A DNA stretch of 64,000 nucleotides from Streptomyces varsoviensis (GCF_000718635.1 NZ_JOBF01000002.1:1-64000); one strand, 5' to 3'; numbered from the stretch's first letter, positions 43,605-52,214 are shown. The notes: generated from the sequence alone by a model not told the origin. A program made the numbers and translations.

Positions 43605-43695
43605 TTACGGAAGTACCCGGTCCGCCCATAGTGGTCGTCAGCCGAGCCCGCTCCACCGCTTCGAGCTCGCCCCACCGCACCGAGGGAGGCCGACC

Positions 43696-44208
43696 ATGAG
43701 CATCGCCCCGGACCAACTCACCACCCCACGGCAGGACTTCATCGCGGCCATGGGCAATGCCGCCACCGGCGTCACCGTCGTCGCCACCGAAGGCCCCGCC
43801 GGCCGCTTCGCCCAGACCGTGAGCGCCATGTGCTCCGTCACCGCCGACCCGCCGTCGCTCCTCGTCTGCGTCAACGAACGCAGCCCCCTCGCCGGGGCCG
43901 CCGCCCGCAACGGCCACTTCGCCGTCAGCGTCCTGAGCGCCGAACAGGCCCACGTCTCCGACGTCTTCGCCGGCCGCCCCGCCGCCGGCGCGCCGTACGA
44001 CTTCGGCTGCGCCGACTGGGACACCCTCGACACCGGCTCGCCCCTGCTGCGCGGCGCCGCCGCCGTCTTCGACTGCCGGCTCGGCGACGCCGTCGTCTCC
44101 GGCACCCACCGCGTCCTCTTCGGCACCGTCACCGCGGCCGCCGTCTCCCCGGACGCCCGCCCCCTGGTGCACCACGCCCGCACCTACGGCACCCACCGCC
44201 CCCTCTGA
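43696..44208 (+). CDS. Flavin reductase family protein (HpaC/RutF-like)
   Basis: A 170-aa split-barrel flavin reductase: M-G-N-A-A-T-G-V-T-V-V-A-T, T-V-S-A-M-C-S-V-T-A-D-P-P-S-L-L-V-C-V-N and G-H-F-A-V-S-V-L. It would reduce FMN or FAD with NAD(P)H and pass it to the monooxygenase encoded next. GGGAGG lies 6-7 nt before the ATG. First gene of the operon and directly downstream of the palindromic operator. Confidence 0.92.
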   Translation: MSIAPDQLTTPRQDFIAAMGNAATGVTVVATEGPAGRFAQTVSAMCSVTADPPSLLVCVNERSPLAGAAARNGHFAVSVLSAEQAHVSDVFAGRPAAGAPYDFGCADWDTLDTGSPLLRGAAAVFDCRLGDAVVSGTHRVLFGTVTAAAVSPDARPLVHHARTYGTHRPL

Positions 44209-44319
44209 CGGCTTGACGGCGCCCCTCCTCCCCAGGCCGGGCCTCGCCCTACGCCACAGCCCGCTTCACGGCGCCCCGCCGCCCCCTTCCCACAGCAGCC
44301 CAGGACAAGGAGTACGGAC

Positions 44320-45798
44320 ATGATCCGCACCGGTGAGCAGTACCGGGAGTCGATCCGCGACGGCCGCGAGGTCTGGATGAACGGCGAGAAGATCAAGGAC
44401 GTGCCCACGCACCCCGCCTTCAAGCCGCTCGTCGACATCCGGGCCCGGATCTACGACATGGCGCACGACCCCGCGACCAGCGCCACCATGACGTACACCG
44501 ACGAGGAGAGCGGCGAACTCAACGCCGTACAGCAGAAGCCGCCCCGTACCCGCCAGGACTGGGAGGACAAGCGGGCCGCCACCGACGCGGTGCTCACCGA
44601 CGTCGGCGGCGTCGTCACCCGCGTCGGCGACGAGACCATCGGCGAGGTGTGGTCCCTCATCGACGGCCAGGACGTCCTCAACCAGATCAACCCGGCCTAC
44701 GCCGAGAACGTCAAGCGCCATATCGACCTGGCCTGCTTCGGCGACCCGTTCCACGTCTCCGCCAACACCGACCCCAAGGGCGACCGCTCCAAGCGCCCCC
44801 AGGACCAGGACCCCGACATGCTGCTGCACGCCGTCCGCGAGACGGACCGCGGCATCGTCGTGCGGGGCGCCAAGTACGAGACCGCCGCCGCCTACTCCAA
44901 CCAGGCGTTCGCCAAGCCGACCATCGCCAACTGGGGCGACTCCGAACTCTCCGACTACGCCCTCGGATTCATGCTCGACATGGGCGCGCCGGGCCTGAAG
45001 TACATCTGCCGCACCGGCTTCGCCGGCAGCGCCAAGCCCGTCGAGGACTACCCCGTCTCCAACCGCTTCGACGAGGTCGACACCCTCGTCGTCTTCGACG
45101 ACGTGGAGATCCCCTGGGAGAACATCCTCTTCTACCGCGACACCAAGGCCGCCACCTTCATCCGCGCCACCCTGCACCGCTACAGCGCCTACGCCTTCAC
45201 CCAGCGCAACCTGCGCCTCGCCGACCTGATGATCGGCGCCGCGCTGTGGAACGTGAAGCAGACCGGCCTGGAGAAGCAGCAGGCCGTCCAGGAGAAGCTG
45301 GCCACCCTCGCCTGCTACCGCGAGGGCATCAACGCGCACCTCACCGCCGCCATCGCCATGGCGGAGCCCAGCCCCGGCGGGCTGCTGATGCCCAACCAGT
45401 CGCTCCTCTACACCGGCCGGGTGCTGGCCTGCTCGCAGCTCCACGAGATGATGCACATCGCCCGCGAACTGTGCGGCGGCCAGATCTGCATCACCCCGGA
45501 CAAGGCGTCCTTCGACGACCCCGAGACCGGGCCCTGGCTGGAGAAGTTCTACTCCGTCAACGAGCACTGGGTCGCCGAGGACCGCCGCAAACTCCTCGCG
45601 TACGCCCGTGACCTGCTCAACTCCGACTACGCGGGCCACCGGCTGACGTTCCAGCTCTTCGCCCAGTCGCCGCCCTTCGCCCACCTCGGCGCCGTCTACC
45701 GCAACTTCGGCTGGGACGGCCCGCTCGACCTGGTCAAGGACGCCGCCGGACTCTCCGACAACGTCCTCGCCACCCTGGGCAGGAAGGCCGCCAAGTGA
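44320..45798 (+). CDS. HpaB-type flavin-dependent monooxygenase (large component)
   Basis: A 492-aa class D flavin monooxygenase of the 4-hydroxyphenylacetate 3-hydroxylase family, with both the N-terminal (about 5-270) and C-terminal (about 275-480) domains: Y-R-E-S-I-R-D-G-R-E-V-W-M-N-G, W-S-L-I-D-G-Q-D, and H-E-M-M-H-I-A-R-E-L-C-G-G-Q. These enzymes use reduced flavin from a partner to hydroxylate phenols or open nitrogen rings such as pyrrole- or pyridine-derived acids. The substrate is not evident. AAGGAG precedes the ATG. Its stop overlaps ridA. Confidence 0.92.
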   Translation: MIRTGEQYRESIRDGREVWMNGEKIKDVPTHPAFKPLVDIRARIYDMAHDPATSATMTYTDEESGELNAVQQKPPRTRQDWEDKRAATDAVLTDVGGVVTRVGDETIGEVWSLIDGQDVLNQINPAYAENVKRHIDLACFGDPFHVSANTDPKGDRSKRPQDQDPDMLLHAVRETDRGIVVRGAKYETAAAYSNQAFAKPTIANWGDSELSDYALGFMLDMGAPGLKYICRTGFAGSAKPVEDYPVSNRFDEVDTLVVFDDVEIPWENILFYRDTKAATFIRATLHRYSAYAFTQRNLRLADLMIGAALWNVKQTGLEKQQAVQEKLATLACYREGINAHLTAAIAMAEPSPGGLLMPNQSLLYTGRVLACSQLHEMMHIARELCGGQICITPDKASFDDPETGPWLEKFYSVNEHWVAEDRRKLLAYARDLLNSDYAGHRLTFQLFAQSPPFAHLGAVYRNFGWDGPLDLVKDAAGLSDNVLATLGRKAAK

Positions 45799-46268
45799 CC
45801 GTCCACGACCGCATCCGGCCCTTCGACACCGCCGTCACCTACCCCGAGCAGGACCTCTCCAACGACCTCGCGCAGGCCGTCGTGGCCGAGGGCACCGTCT
45901 ATTTGCGCGGCCAGATCGGCCAGGATCTCGACACCCGCGAGAACGTCGGCGTCGGCGACGTGGCCGCCCAGGCCGAGCGGGCGATGGACAACATCGCGAT
46001 GCTGCTGGGGGAGTGCGGCAGCCGCCTCGAAGAGATCGTCAAGATCACCGTCTATCTGACCGACATCCGGTTCCGCGAGGCCGTCTACCGCGTCATGGGC
46101 CGCCGGCTCAAGGGCGTCCACTACGTCTCCACCGGCCTCGTCGTCTCCGCGCTCGCCCGCCCCGAATGGCTCGTCGAGATCGACGCCACGGCCGTGATCC
46201 CCGCCGAGCGGCGCGCCGAGGCGGCCGCCGTCCGCGCCGCGGCCGTACGGGAAGGGAAGACGGCATGA
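45795..46268 (+). CDS. ridA: RidA/YjgF family deaminase-like protein
   Basis: A 157-aa Rid protein: G-T-V-Y-L-R-G-Q-I-G-Q-D, I-V-K-I-T-V-Y-L-T-D, and A-R-P-E-W-L-V-E-I-D-A-T-A with the Arg and Glu that in Rid1 proteins drive imine hydrolysis. It has about 25 extra C-terminal residues. In catabolic operons Rid members hydrolyse reactive aminoacrylate or enamine intermediates (RutC, 2-aminomuconate deaminase). GTG start overlaps the monooxygenase stop by 4 nt and its stop overlaps the next ATG by 4 nt. Confidence 0.9.
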   Translation: MTVHDRIRPFDTAVTYPEQDLSNDLAQAVVAEGTVYLRGQIGQDLDTRENVGVGDVAAQAERAMDNIAMLLGECGSRLEEIVKITVYLTDIRFREAVYRVMGRRLKGVHYVSTGLVVSALARPEWLVEIDATAVIPAERRAEAAAVRAAAVREGKTA

Positions 46269-46951
46269 CCTTCTCGATCGCCGCGCGCTGCGAACGCACC
46301 GGACGGTTCGGGGTCGCCGTCACCTCCTCGTCCCCCGCCGTCGCCGCCCGCTGCGCGTACGTACGGGCCGGGGTCGGCGCGGCCTGCTCGCAGAACATCA
46401 CCGACCCCCGGCTCGGCACCCATCTGCTGGACCTGATGGCCGGCGGCGCGTCCGCCGCCGCCGCGATCCACGACACCGCGCACGACCCGGCCCACCTGCC
46501 GCACATCCCCTACCGGCAGCTCACCGCCGTCGGGGCCGCCGGACCCGGCGCCGCCCACTCCGGGGCGCACACCCTGGGCCGGCACGCCCAGGCCGTCGGC
46601 CCCGACGCCGTCGCCGCCGGAAACCTCCTCGCGGACCCCGGCGTCCCACGCGCCATCCTCGACGCCTTCGCCGCCGACCCGGCCGCCCCGCTCGCCCGGC
46701 GCCTCGTCGACGCCCTCGGCGCGGGCGCGGCGGCGGGCGGCGAGGAGGGCCCCGTCCACTCGGCCGGCCTGCTCGTCGGCGGCGACGTGCCCTGGCCGGT
46801 GACCGACCTCCGCGTCGACTGGACCGACGGCGACCCGATCGCCGAACTGGCCGCGCTGTGGAAACTCTGGGAGCCGCAGGAACAGCCGTACGTCCAGCGC
46901 GCGCTCGCCCCCGGCGAGGCGCCCTCCTTCGGCGTGCCGGGGGACGCGTGA
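46265..46951 (+). CDS. DUF1028 family putative Ntn-hydrolase
   Basis: A 228-aa DUF1028 protein: M-T-F-S-I-A-A-R at the start, G-V-A-V-T-S-S-S-P-A-V, A-C-S-Q-N-I-T-D-P-R-L-G and A-V-G-P-D-A-V-A-A-G-N-L-L. The fold resembles Ntn-hydrolases, in which the N-terminal residue after Met removal is the nucleophile; here it would be T2. Function is not established; members sit in amidase and peptidase operons. Overlaps ridA and the M20 gene by 4 nt each, so it is part of the same pathway. Confidence 0.88.
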   Translation: MTFSIAARCERTGRFGVAVTSSSPAVAARCAYVRAGVGAACSQNITDPRLGTHLLDLMAGGASAAAAIHDTAHDPAHLPHIPYRQLTAVGAAGPGAAHSGAHTLGRHAQAVGPDAVAAGNLLADPGVPRAILDAFAADPAAPLARRLVDALGAGAAAGGEEGPVHSAGLLVGGDVPWPVTDLRVDWTDGDPIAELAALWKLWEPQEQPYVQRALAPGEAPSFGVPGDA

Positions 46952-48126
46952 GCACCGGTACGGACCTGCGCGCCGAGGCGCGTACGAACGGAATCCGCCG
47001 GGCCGTCGCGGCGGCGGCCGACGACGTGCTGGCCCTTGGCCACCGCATCCACGCGCACCCGGAAGTCGCCTGGGAGGAGGAGAAGGCGGCCCGCTGGGTG
47101 GCCGGGGCGCTCGACGATCTCGGCTACACCGTCCGCACCGGAACCGCCGGCCTGCCCACCGCCTTCACCGCGACCACCGGAACCGGGCCGCTGCACATCG
47201 GGATCTGTGCCGAGTACGACGCGCTGCCCGGCCTCGGCCACGCCTGCGGCCACAACATCATCGCCTCGGCCGCCGTCGGCGCGGCGGCCGGGCTCGCCCC
47301 CTTCGCCGACGAACTCGGCCTGACCGTCACGGTCTTCGGCACCCCGGCGGAGGAGGGCGGCGGCGGGAAGATCCTCATGCTGGAGCGCGGCGCCTTCGAC
47401 GGGGTGCACGCGGCGATGATGGTCCACCCCGGGCCCGTCGACGTGGCGGAGGCGGACCCGTTCGCCGTCGCCCACCTCAAGGTCCGCTACCACGGCAAGG
47501 CCGCGCACGCCGCCGCCTACCCGGAGCAGGGCCGCAACGCGGCGGACGCCTTCACCCTCGCCCAGGTCGCGATCGGCCTGCTGCGCCAGCAACTGCCCGG
47601 CGGCACACGGGTGCACGGCATGATGACGCGCGGCGGCGAGGCACCCAACGCCATCCCGGAGCTGACGGAGGGCCGCTGGTACGTACGCGCCGGAACCCTG
47701 GAACACCTCGACCGACTGCGCCCGCGCGTCGAGCGCTGCTTCGAGGCCGGCGCGCTGGCCACCGGCTGTGAGCTGGAGATCGAGCCGGAGAGCCCCCCGT
47801 ACTCGGAGTTCCGCAACGACGCGGGACTCCTCGCCGTCTACCGGCGCACCGCCGAGGCGCTCGGCCGCCGCTTCGACACGGGGAGCCCGGCCGCCCGGAT
47901 GAACCGCGCCTCGACCGACATGGGCAACGTCTCGCGCGTCCTGCCCGCCATCCACCCCTACCTCGGCATCGGCTCGCTCCCCGCCGTCAACCACCAGAAG
48001 GAGTTCGCCGCGCACTGCGTCGGCGCCGAAGCGGACCGCGCCGTCCTCGACGGGGCCGCGGCGATGGCCCTGACGACGGCCGCGGTCGCCGCGGACGCGG
48101 GGGAACGGGCACGGCTCATCGGCTGA
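46948..48126 (+). CDS. M20 family amidohydrolase
   Basis: A 392-aa zinc amidohydrolase of the M20D/AbgB type: A-E-Y-D-A-L-P-G-L-G-H-A-C-G-H-N, T-P-A-E-E-G-G-G-G-K with the catalytic and metal Glu, and M-V-H-P-G. A lid domain lies at about 175-285. Members cleave N-acyl amino acids, aminobenzoyl-glutamate or indole conjugates. The GTG start overlaps the DUF1028 stop by 4 nt. As the last gene it may release an amine or carboxylate from the product of the monooxygenase and Rid steps. Confidence 0.9.
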   Translation: MSTGTDLRAEARTNGIRRAVAAAADDVLALGHRIHAHPEVAWEEEKAARWVAGALDDLGYTVRTGTAGLPTAFTATTGTGPLHIGICAEYDALPGLGHACGHNIIASAAVGAAAGLAPFADELGLTVTVFGTPAEEGGGGKILMLERGAFDGVHAAMMVHPGPVDVAEADPFAVAHLKVRYHGKAAHAAAYPEQGRNAADAFTLAQVAIGLLRQQLPGGTRVHGMMTRGGEAPNAIPELTEGRWYVRAGTLEHLDRLRPRVERCFEAGALATGCELEIEPESPPYSEFRNDAGLLAVYRRTAEALGRRFDTGSPAARMNRASTDMGNVSRVLPAIHPYLGIGSLPAVNHQKEFAAHCVGAEADRAVLDGAAAMALTTAAVAADAGERARLIG

Positions 48127-48194
48127 AGGGACGGGAACGGCTCGTCGGCCGAGAGGCTGGCGGACGCGGGCCCCTGAGGGGCCGTTCGCGAGGC

Positions 48195-48217
48195 GGGGCC
48201 CTTCGCCGAGGGGCCCC
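48195..48217 (+). terminator. Probable operon terminator
   Basis: GGGGCCC (48195-48201) and GGGGCCCC (48210-48217) form a stem with an 8-nt loop, 69 nt after the amidohydrolase stop. GC-rich hairpins without a T run are usual in this organism. Confidence 0.5.
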
Positions 48218-48333
48218 CTCCAGCCGGCCCGCCGGGCGGCTCTACGGTGGTCCCACCGCTGAGCACGGGGGCGACCGGCCATGGCACACCGGGCCATGGC
48301 ACCTCCCCGTACCGTCCACCCGGGAGGTTCCCC

Positions 48334-49314
48334 TTGAGCGAGCTGTATCCGCCGATCGAGCCGTACGAGACGGGGATGCTCGACGTCGGCGACGGCAACT
48401 CCGTGTACTGGGAGGTCTGCGGCAACCCGGCGGGCAAGCCCGCCCTCGTCGTCCACGGCGGCCCCGGCTCGGGGTGCTCCACCGGCGTGCGCCGGTTCTT
48501 CGACCCGGACCGGTACCGCGTGGTCCTCTTCGACCAGCGGGGCTGCGGCCGCAGCACCCCGCACGCCGCCGACCCGGCGACCGACATGCGCCACAACACC
48601 ACCTGGCACCTGATCGCCGACATGGAACGGCTGCGGGAGCACCTCGGCATCGACCGCTGGCTGCTCCACGGCGGCTCGTGGGGCTCCACCCTCCTCCTCG
48701 CGTACGCGCAGCAGCACCCCGAGCGCGTATCGGAGATCGTCATCGCGAGCGTCACCACCACCCGGCGCTCCGAGATCGACTGGCTCTACCGGGGCGTGGG
48801 CCGCTTCTTCCCCGAGGAGTGGGAACGCTTTCTCGCCGGGGCCCCCGGCACCCCCCGCGACGGCGACATCGTCGGCGCGTACGCGCGGCTGATGGAGCAC
48901 CCCGACGCCGCGGTGCGCGCCAAGGCCACCGCCGACTGGTGCGCCTGGGAGGACGCGGTCCTGTCGGGCGAGACGAACGGCGCCTCCCATCCGTACGGCG
49001 ACCGCCCCTCGGCCGCCCGGCTGGCGCTGGTCCGCATCTGCTCCCGCTACTTCTCCCACGGCGCGTGGCTGGAGGAAGGGGCGCTGGTGCGCGACGCCGG
49101 CCGGCTCGCCGGGATTCCGGGCGTACTGGTCCACGGCCGCCTCGACATGGGCGGGCCGCTCCAGACGGCGTGGGAACTCGCCCGCGCGTGGCCGGACGCC
49201 GAGCTGATCACCGTCGAGAGCTCGGGCCACCTGGGGAACGAGACGACGCGGGGGCATGTGCTGGCGGCGCTGGACAGGTTCGGCGCGCCGGCCGCGGGCC
49301 GATCAGACGGCTGA
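48334..49314 (+). CDS. pip: Proline iminopeptidase (S33 family)
   Basis: A 326-aa alpha/beta hydrolase matching prolyl aminopeptidases: Y-P-P-I-E-P-Y-E-T-G-M-L-D-V near the start, H-G-G-P-G-S-G, F-D-Q-R-G-C-G-R-S-T-P-H, nucleophile elbow G-G-S-W-G-S, and the final S-G-H-L. It removes N-terminal proline from peptides. TTG start at 48334 with GGGAGG 6-7 nt upstream. It is separated from the amidohydrolase by a likely terminator, so probably not part of that operon. Confidence 0.92.
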   Translation: MSELYPPIEPYETGMLDVGDGNSVYWEVCGNPAGKPALVVHGGPGSGCSTGVRRFFDPDRYRVVLFDQRGCGRSTPHAADPATDMRHNTTWHLIADMERLREHLGIDRWLLHGGSWGSTLLLAYAQQHPERVSEIVIASVTTTRRSEIDWLYRGVGRFFPEEWERFLAGAPGTPRDGDIVGAYARLMEHPDAAVRAKATADWCAWEDAVLSGETNGASHPYGDRPSAARLALVRICSRYFSHGAWLEEGALVRDAGRLAGIPGVLVHGRLDMGGPLQTAWELARAWPDAELITVESSGHLGNETTRGHVLAALDRFGAPAAGRSDG

Positions 49315-49358
49315 CGGGGCCGGGCGGATCAGGTGGCCGACCGACGCGGCCGGGCCGA

Positions 49359-50276
49359 TCAGGTGGCTGACGCGGCGGGCGCGGGGCCCGTGGCAGCCGA
49401 CGCGGACTCGGCGCTCGCGGCGGCCACTTCGGCCGCGGACGCGGGACGCGCGCTGACCGCCGCGGCCACGAAGGCGGCGACGAGGGGGCGGCGGTCCCGT
49501 TCGGGCCAGGCGATGGCGATCCGGCTGGGGCTCGCGTCGGTCACCGGGACGCAGACGAGACCGGCGGGGACGGGCTCGACGAGGGAGCGGGGCAGGACGG
49601 CGATCATGCGCCCGACGGTGATCAGGGGCGTCATCTGCGCCACGTCGACGACCTCCGGCCCGCTGCCGCCATCGGACACGCCCTTCCAGCGGGGCATCGT
49701 CTCGCCGGCGAGGTCGGCCATCCGCAGCTCGGCGTGGGAGGCCAGCGGGTGGTCGGCGGGGAGGATCGCGACGCGCCCCTCGACGTACAGCGTCTCGTGC
49801 GCGAGCCCGTCGAGGTCGTCGAACGGCACATAGAGCAGCGCCACGTCCGCCCGCCCGTCGCGGAGGTGGTCGACGCGGTCGGTGCCGCCGCTGAAGAGGA
49901 TGTCCACCCGGCGCGCGTCGGGGCGGCGCGCGTACGCGGCGAGGATGCCGGACAGCAGATTGGCGTCGCCGCCGGGCTTGATCACCAGCCGCAGATGGGC
50001 TTCGGCGTCACCGGCCCGCTGCGCGTTGCGCACCGCGGCGCTGACCGCGTTCACCGCGTGCCGGCCGTGCTGGAGCAGCGCGGCGCCCGCCGGCGTGAGC
50101 GCGACATGACGGCTCGACCGTACGAACAGCAGCACCCCGAGCCGCGACTCGATCCGCCGGATCGCCTTGGACAGCGCCGGCTGCGCGATCGACAGCCGGA
50201 CGGCGGCGCGGCCGAAGTGCAGCTCCTCGGCGACGGCGATGAAGTATTCGAGCTCTCGGGTCTCCAGTTCGGCCAT
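49359..50276 (-). CDS. LysR family transcription regulator
   Basis: A 305-aa LysR protein: winged helix at 1-65 (L-E-Y-F-I-A-V-A-E-E-L-H-F-G-R-A-A and A-Q-P-A-L-S-K-A-I-R-R-I-E), effector domain about 92-280, and an Ala/Ser-rich tail (280-305). Converges with pip. Its divergent partner is not obvious, because the upstream gene is a TetR on the same strand. The target is unknown. A GATCAGGTGGC direct repeat (49319-49341 and 49349-49371, spaced 30 bp) covers its 3' end. Confidence 0.88.
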   Translation of the reverse strand: MAELETRELEYFIAVAEELHFGRAAVRLSIAQPALSKAIRRIESRLGVLLFVRSSRHVALTPAGAALLQHGRHAVNAVSAAVRNAQRAGDAEAHLRLVIKPGGDANLLSGILAAYARRPDARRVDILFSGGTDRVDHLRDGRADVALLYVPFDDLDGLAHETLYVEGRVAILPADHPLASHAELRMADLAGETMPRWKGVSDGGSGPEVVDVAQMTPLITVGRMIAVLPRSLVEPVPAGLVCVPVTDASPSRIAIAWPERDRRPLVAAFVAAAVSARPASAAEVAAASAESASAATGPAPAASAT

Positions 50277-50394
50277 GCCTACAGGCTATCGCCGTCGGTC
50301 TTGGCGCTGCGTTCTCGCTGACGCCGCTGTCCTGCTGCCCGCAGGTCGGGCGGGTCCGCGCGGCGCGCGGGGGAGCGGCTCGGCGTCTCGTCGG

Positions 50395-51033
50395 TCATGC
50401 CTCTCCGTCATCCGCGGCGGAGTGGCGGCTCCGGGTGAGGGCGCCCGCGCGGGCCGCGGCGAGGGTGATCCGTACGGCCCGCTCGGCGGTGTCCTCGACG
50501 GCCGGGTCGGCGCTGATCAGCAAGTGGAAGTAGACCGGCGCGGCCAGCGTGCCGAACAGCTCGGCCGGGTCGGTCTCCGCCGGGAGTTCGCCCCGCTCCA
50601 CGGCGCGGACGACGACGGGCTCGGCCCGCCGGATCCGGTCGGCGAAGACCCGCCGCCGCGCCTCGGCGACCTCCGGCAGCCGGCCCGCGTCGGAGAGCAT
50701 CGCGGTCTGCACGGCCTTGCCCACCGGGTCGGTCATGCTCTGGACGAGCGCCTGCGCGAGGGCCCGCAGGTCGCTTTCCAGGGCGCCGGTGTCCGGGGTG
50801 GGGATGTCGGTCGTGAAGTGCTCGGCGAGGGCGTCGACGACCAGGCTTTCCCGGGTCTTCCAGCGCCGGTAGACGGTCGTCTTGTGCACCCCGGCCCGCT
50901 GCGCCACGCCCTCGACCGTCAGCTCGGCGTACCCCCGGTCCAGCAGTTCGGCGAGGGTGGCGGCGCGCACCGCCGCCTGCGCCTTGCGGCCGCGCCCGAC
51001 CGGGCGTGCGGGGGTGGAGGATGCCGACTCCAT
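50395..51033 (-). CDS. TetR family transcription regulator
   Basis: A 212-aa regulator: TetR helix-turn-helix at about 20-65 (L-T-V-E-G-V-A-Q-R-A-G-V-H-K-T-T-V-Y-R-R-W) and a TetR_C domain. AGGAG precedes the ATG by 5 nt. Divergent from a short-chain dehydrogenase gene; two GCAAC/GTTGC palindromes lie between, the first directly abutting the TetR start. So it most likely represses itself and the dehydrogenase. Confidence 0.92.
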   Translation of the reverse strand: MESASSTPARPVGRGRKAQAAVRAATLAELLDRGYAELTVEGVAQRAGVHKTTVYRRWKTRESLVVDALAEHFTTDIPTPDTGALESDLRALAQALVQSMTDPVGKAVQTAMLSDAGRLPEVAEARRRVFADRIRRAEPVVVRAVERGELPAETDPAELFGTLAAPVYFHLLISADPAVEDTAERAVRITLAAARAGALTRSRHSAADDGEA

Positions 51034-51034
51034 T

Positions 51035-51049
51035 GCAACTCCTAGTTGC
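51035..51049. promoter_or_regulatory. TetR operator O1
   Basis: GCAACT-CCT-AGTTGC, a perfect 6+3+6 inverted repeat that starts 2 nt upstream of the TetR start codon and covers its ribosome site. Confidence 0.75.
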
Positions 51050-51081
51050 GTTAGGGGGTGGTGCCGTGTCAGGCTCCAGCC

Positions 51082-51104
51082 TATCGCAACTTGGTGTTGC
51101 GATA
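51082..51104. promoter_or_regulatory. TetR operator O2
   Basis: TATCGCAAC-TTGGT-GTTGCGATA, a perfect 9+5+9 inverted repeat sharing the GCAAC/GTTGC half-site with O1. It lies 145 nt before the dehydrogenase start and 49 nt before the TetR start, fitting both divergent promoters. Confidence 0.8.
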
Positions 51105-51148
51105 CGGGATCTCTGCTGGGCAGCGCACCGGGCCCTCGCCTCAGCCTG

Positions 51149-51233
51149 CCCCGATCACCTCGATCGCTCTGATCATCCCGATCGCCTCCACCACCTCCAC
51201 CACCCCTACCGCCCCGATCATCTCGATCGACCC
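51149..51233 (+). repeat. CGATC-rich repeats in a leader region
   Basis: CCGATCACCTCGATCG, CTGATCATCCCGATCG and CCGATCATCTCGATCG recur, with TCCACCACC copies between them. The array fills the leader just upstream of the dehydrogenase ribosome site. The unit GATCAYCYCGATCG is nearly palindromic. Confidence 0.7.
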
Positions 51234-51248
51234 GAGAGAGGAAAGGCA

Positions 51249-52214
51249 ATGCCCCCTGCCTCCCGCACCTGGACCGTTGATTCCATCCCCGACCAGTCCG
51301 GCCGCCTCGCCGTGGTGACCGGGGCCAACAGCGGCATCGGCCAGGTCACGGCGGAGACGCTCGCCCGCCGGGGCGCCCACGTCGTGCTGGCCTGCCGCAG
51401 CCCCGAACGGGGCCGGGCCGCCCTGGACCGGCTGCTCGCCGCGGCGCCCGGCGCGCGGGCCGAGGTGCGCCGGCTCGACCTGGGAGACCTCGCCTCCATC
51501 CGCGCCTTCGCCGACGGCTGGGACCACGACCGGCTCGATCTGCTGGTCAACAACGCCGGTGTCGCGATGGTGCCGTTCGCCCGGACCGCCGACGGCTTCG
51601 AGTCGCAGTTCGGCATCAACCACCTGGGCACCTTCGCCCTGACCGGGCTGCTGCTGCCCCACCTCGCCGCCTCCCCCGGCGCGCGGGTGGTGACCGTCAG
51701 CAGCGAAGGACAGCGGTTCGCCCGCCTGGACTTCGACAACCTCGACGCCGAACGCGGCTTCCGCACCACGGTCGCCTACGGGCAGTCCAAGCGCGCCAAC
51801 CTGTACTTCGCCACCGAACTCCAACGCCGCGCCGACGCCGCCGGCCTGCCGCTGCGCAGCATGGCCGTCGCCCCCGGCCTCACCCGCACCAACGTCCTCA
51901 CCGGCGGCGCCAACAGCCGGCGCGGCCGGCTCTACCGGACGCTGATCCGCTCGCTGATGCGCCTCGCCTTCCGCCCCACCCCCGAGGGCGCCAAGACCTC
52001 CCTGTACGCCGCGACCGTCGCCGACCTGCCCGGCGGCTCGTACGTCGTGCCCGACGGACCCTTCCAGCTACGCGGCGAGCCCGTCCCGCGCCACGGCGAG
52101 CGCGCCCAGCTCGACACCGGCACCGCCCGGCGCCTCTGGGACCTCTCCGAGAAGCTGACCGGCGTCCCCTTCCTCCCGTGGGACCACGGAGGAGCCGGGC
52201 GCCCCCTGCCGTAG
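51249..52214 (+). CDS. Short-chain dehydrogenase/reductase
   Basis: A 321-aa SDR of the retinol-dehydrogenase-like group: V-T-G-A-N-S-G-I-G for NAD(P) binding, N-N-A-G-V, a Ser in V-T-V-S-S-E-G, and the catalytic Y-G-Q-S-K. A C-terminal extension of about 60 residues is usual for this subgroup. AGAGGAAAGG lies before the ATG. Controlled, by inference, by the divergent TetR regulator. Substrate unknown. Confidence 0.92.
   Translation: MPPASRTWTVDSIPDQSGRLAVVTGANSGIGQVTAETLARRGAHVVLACRSPERGRAALDRLLAAAPGARAEVRRLDLGDLASIRAFADGWDHDRLDLLVNNAGVAMVPFARTADGFESQFGINHLGTFALTGLLLPHLAASPGARVVTVSSEGQRFARLDFDNLDAERGFRTTVAYGQSKRANLYFATELQRRADAAGLPLRSMAVAPGLTRTNVLTGGANSRRGRLYRTLIRSLMRLAFRPTPEGAKTSLYAATVADLPGGSYVVPDGPFQLRGEPVPRHGERAQLDTGTARRLWDLSEKLTGVPFLPWDHGGAGRPLP

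Noticed and set aside
43696..46268. Classic 4-hydroxyphenylacetate catabolism (hpaBC)
   Set aside because: HpaB and a reductase are present, but none of the downstream hpa ring-cleavage genes (hpaD, hpaE, hpaF, hpaG, hpaH) are; RidA, DUF1028 and M20 point to a nitrogen-containing substrate.
46510..49257. 915-codon minus-strand open frame opposite DUF1028, M20 and pip
   Set aside because: Shadow frame; plus-strand genes have catalytic motifs and 4-nt coupled starts.
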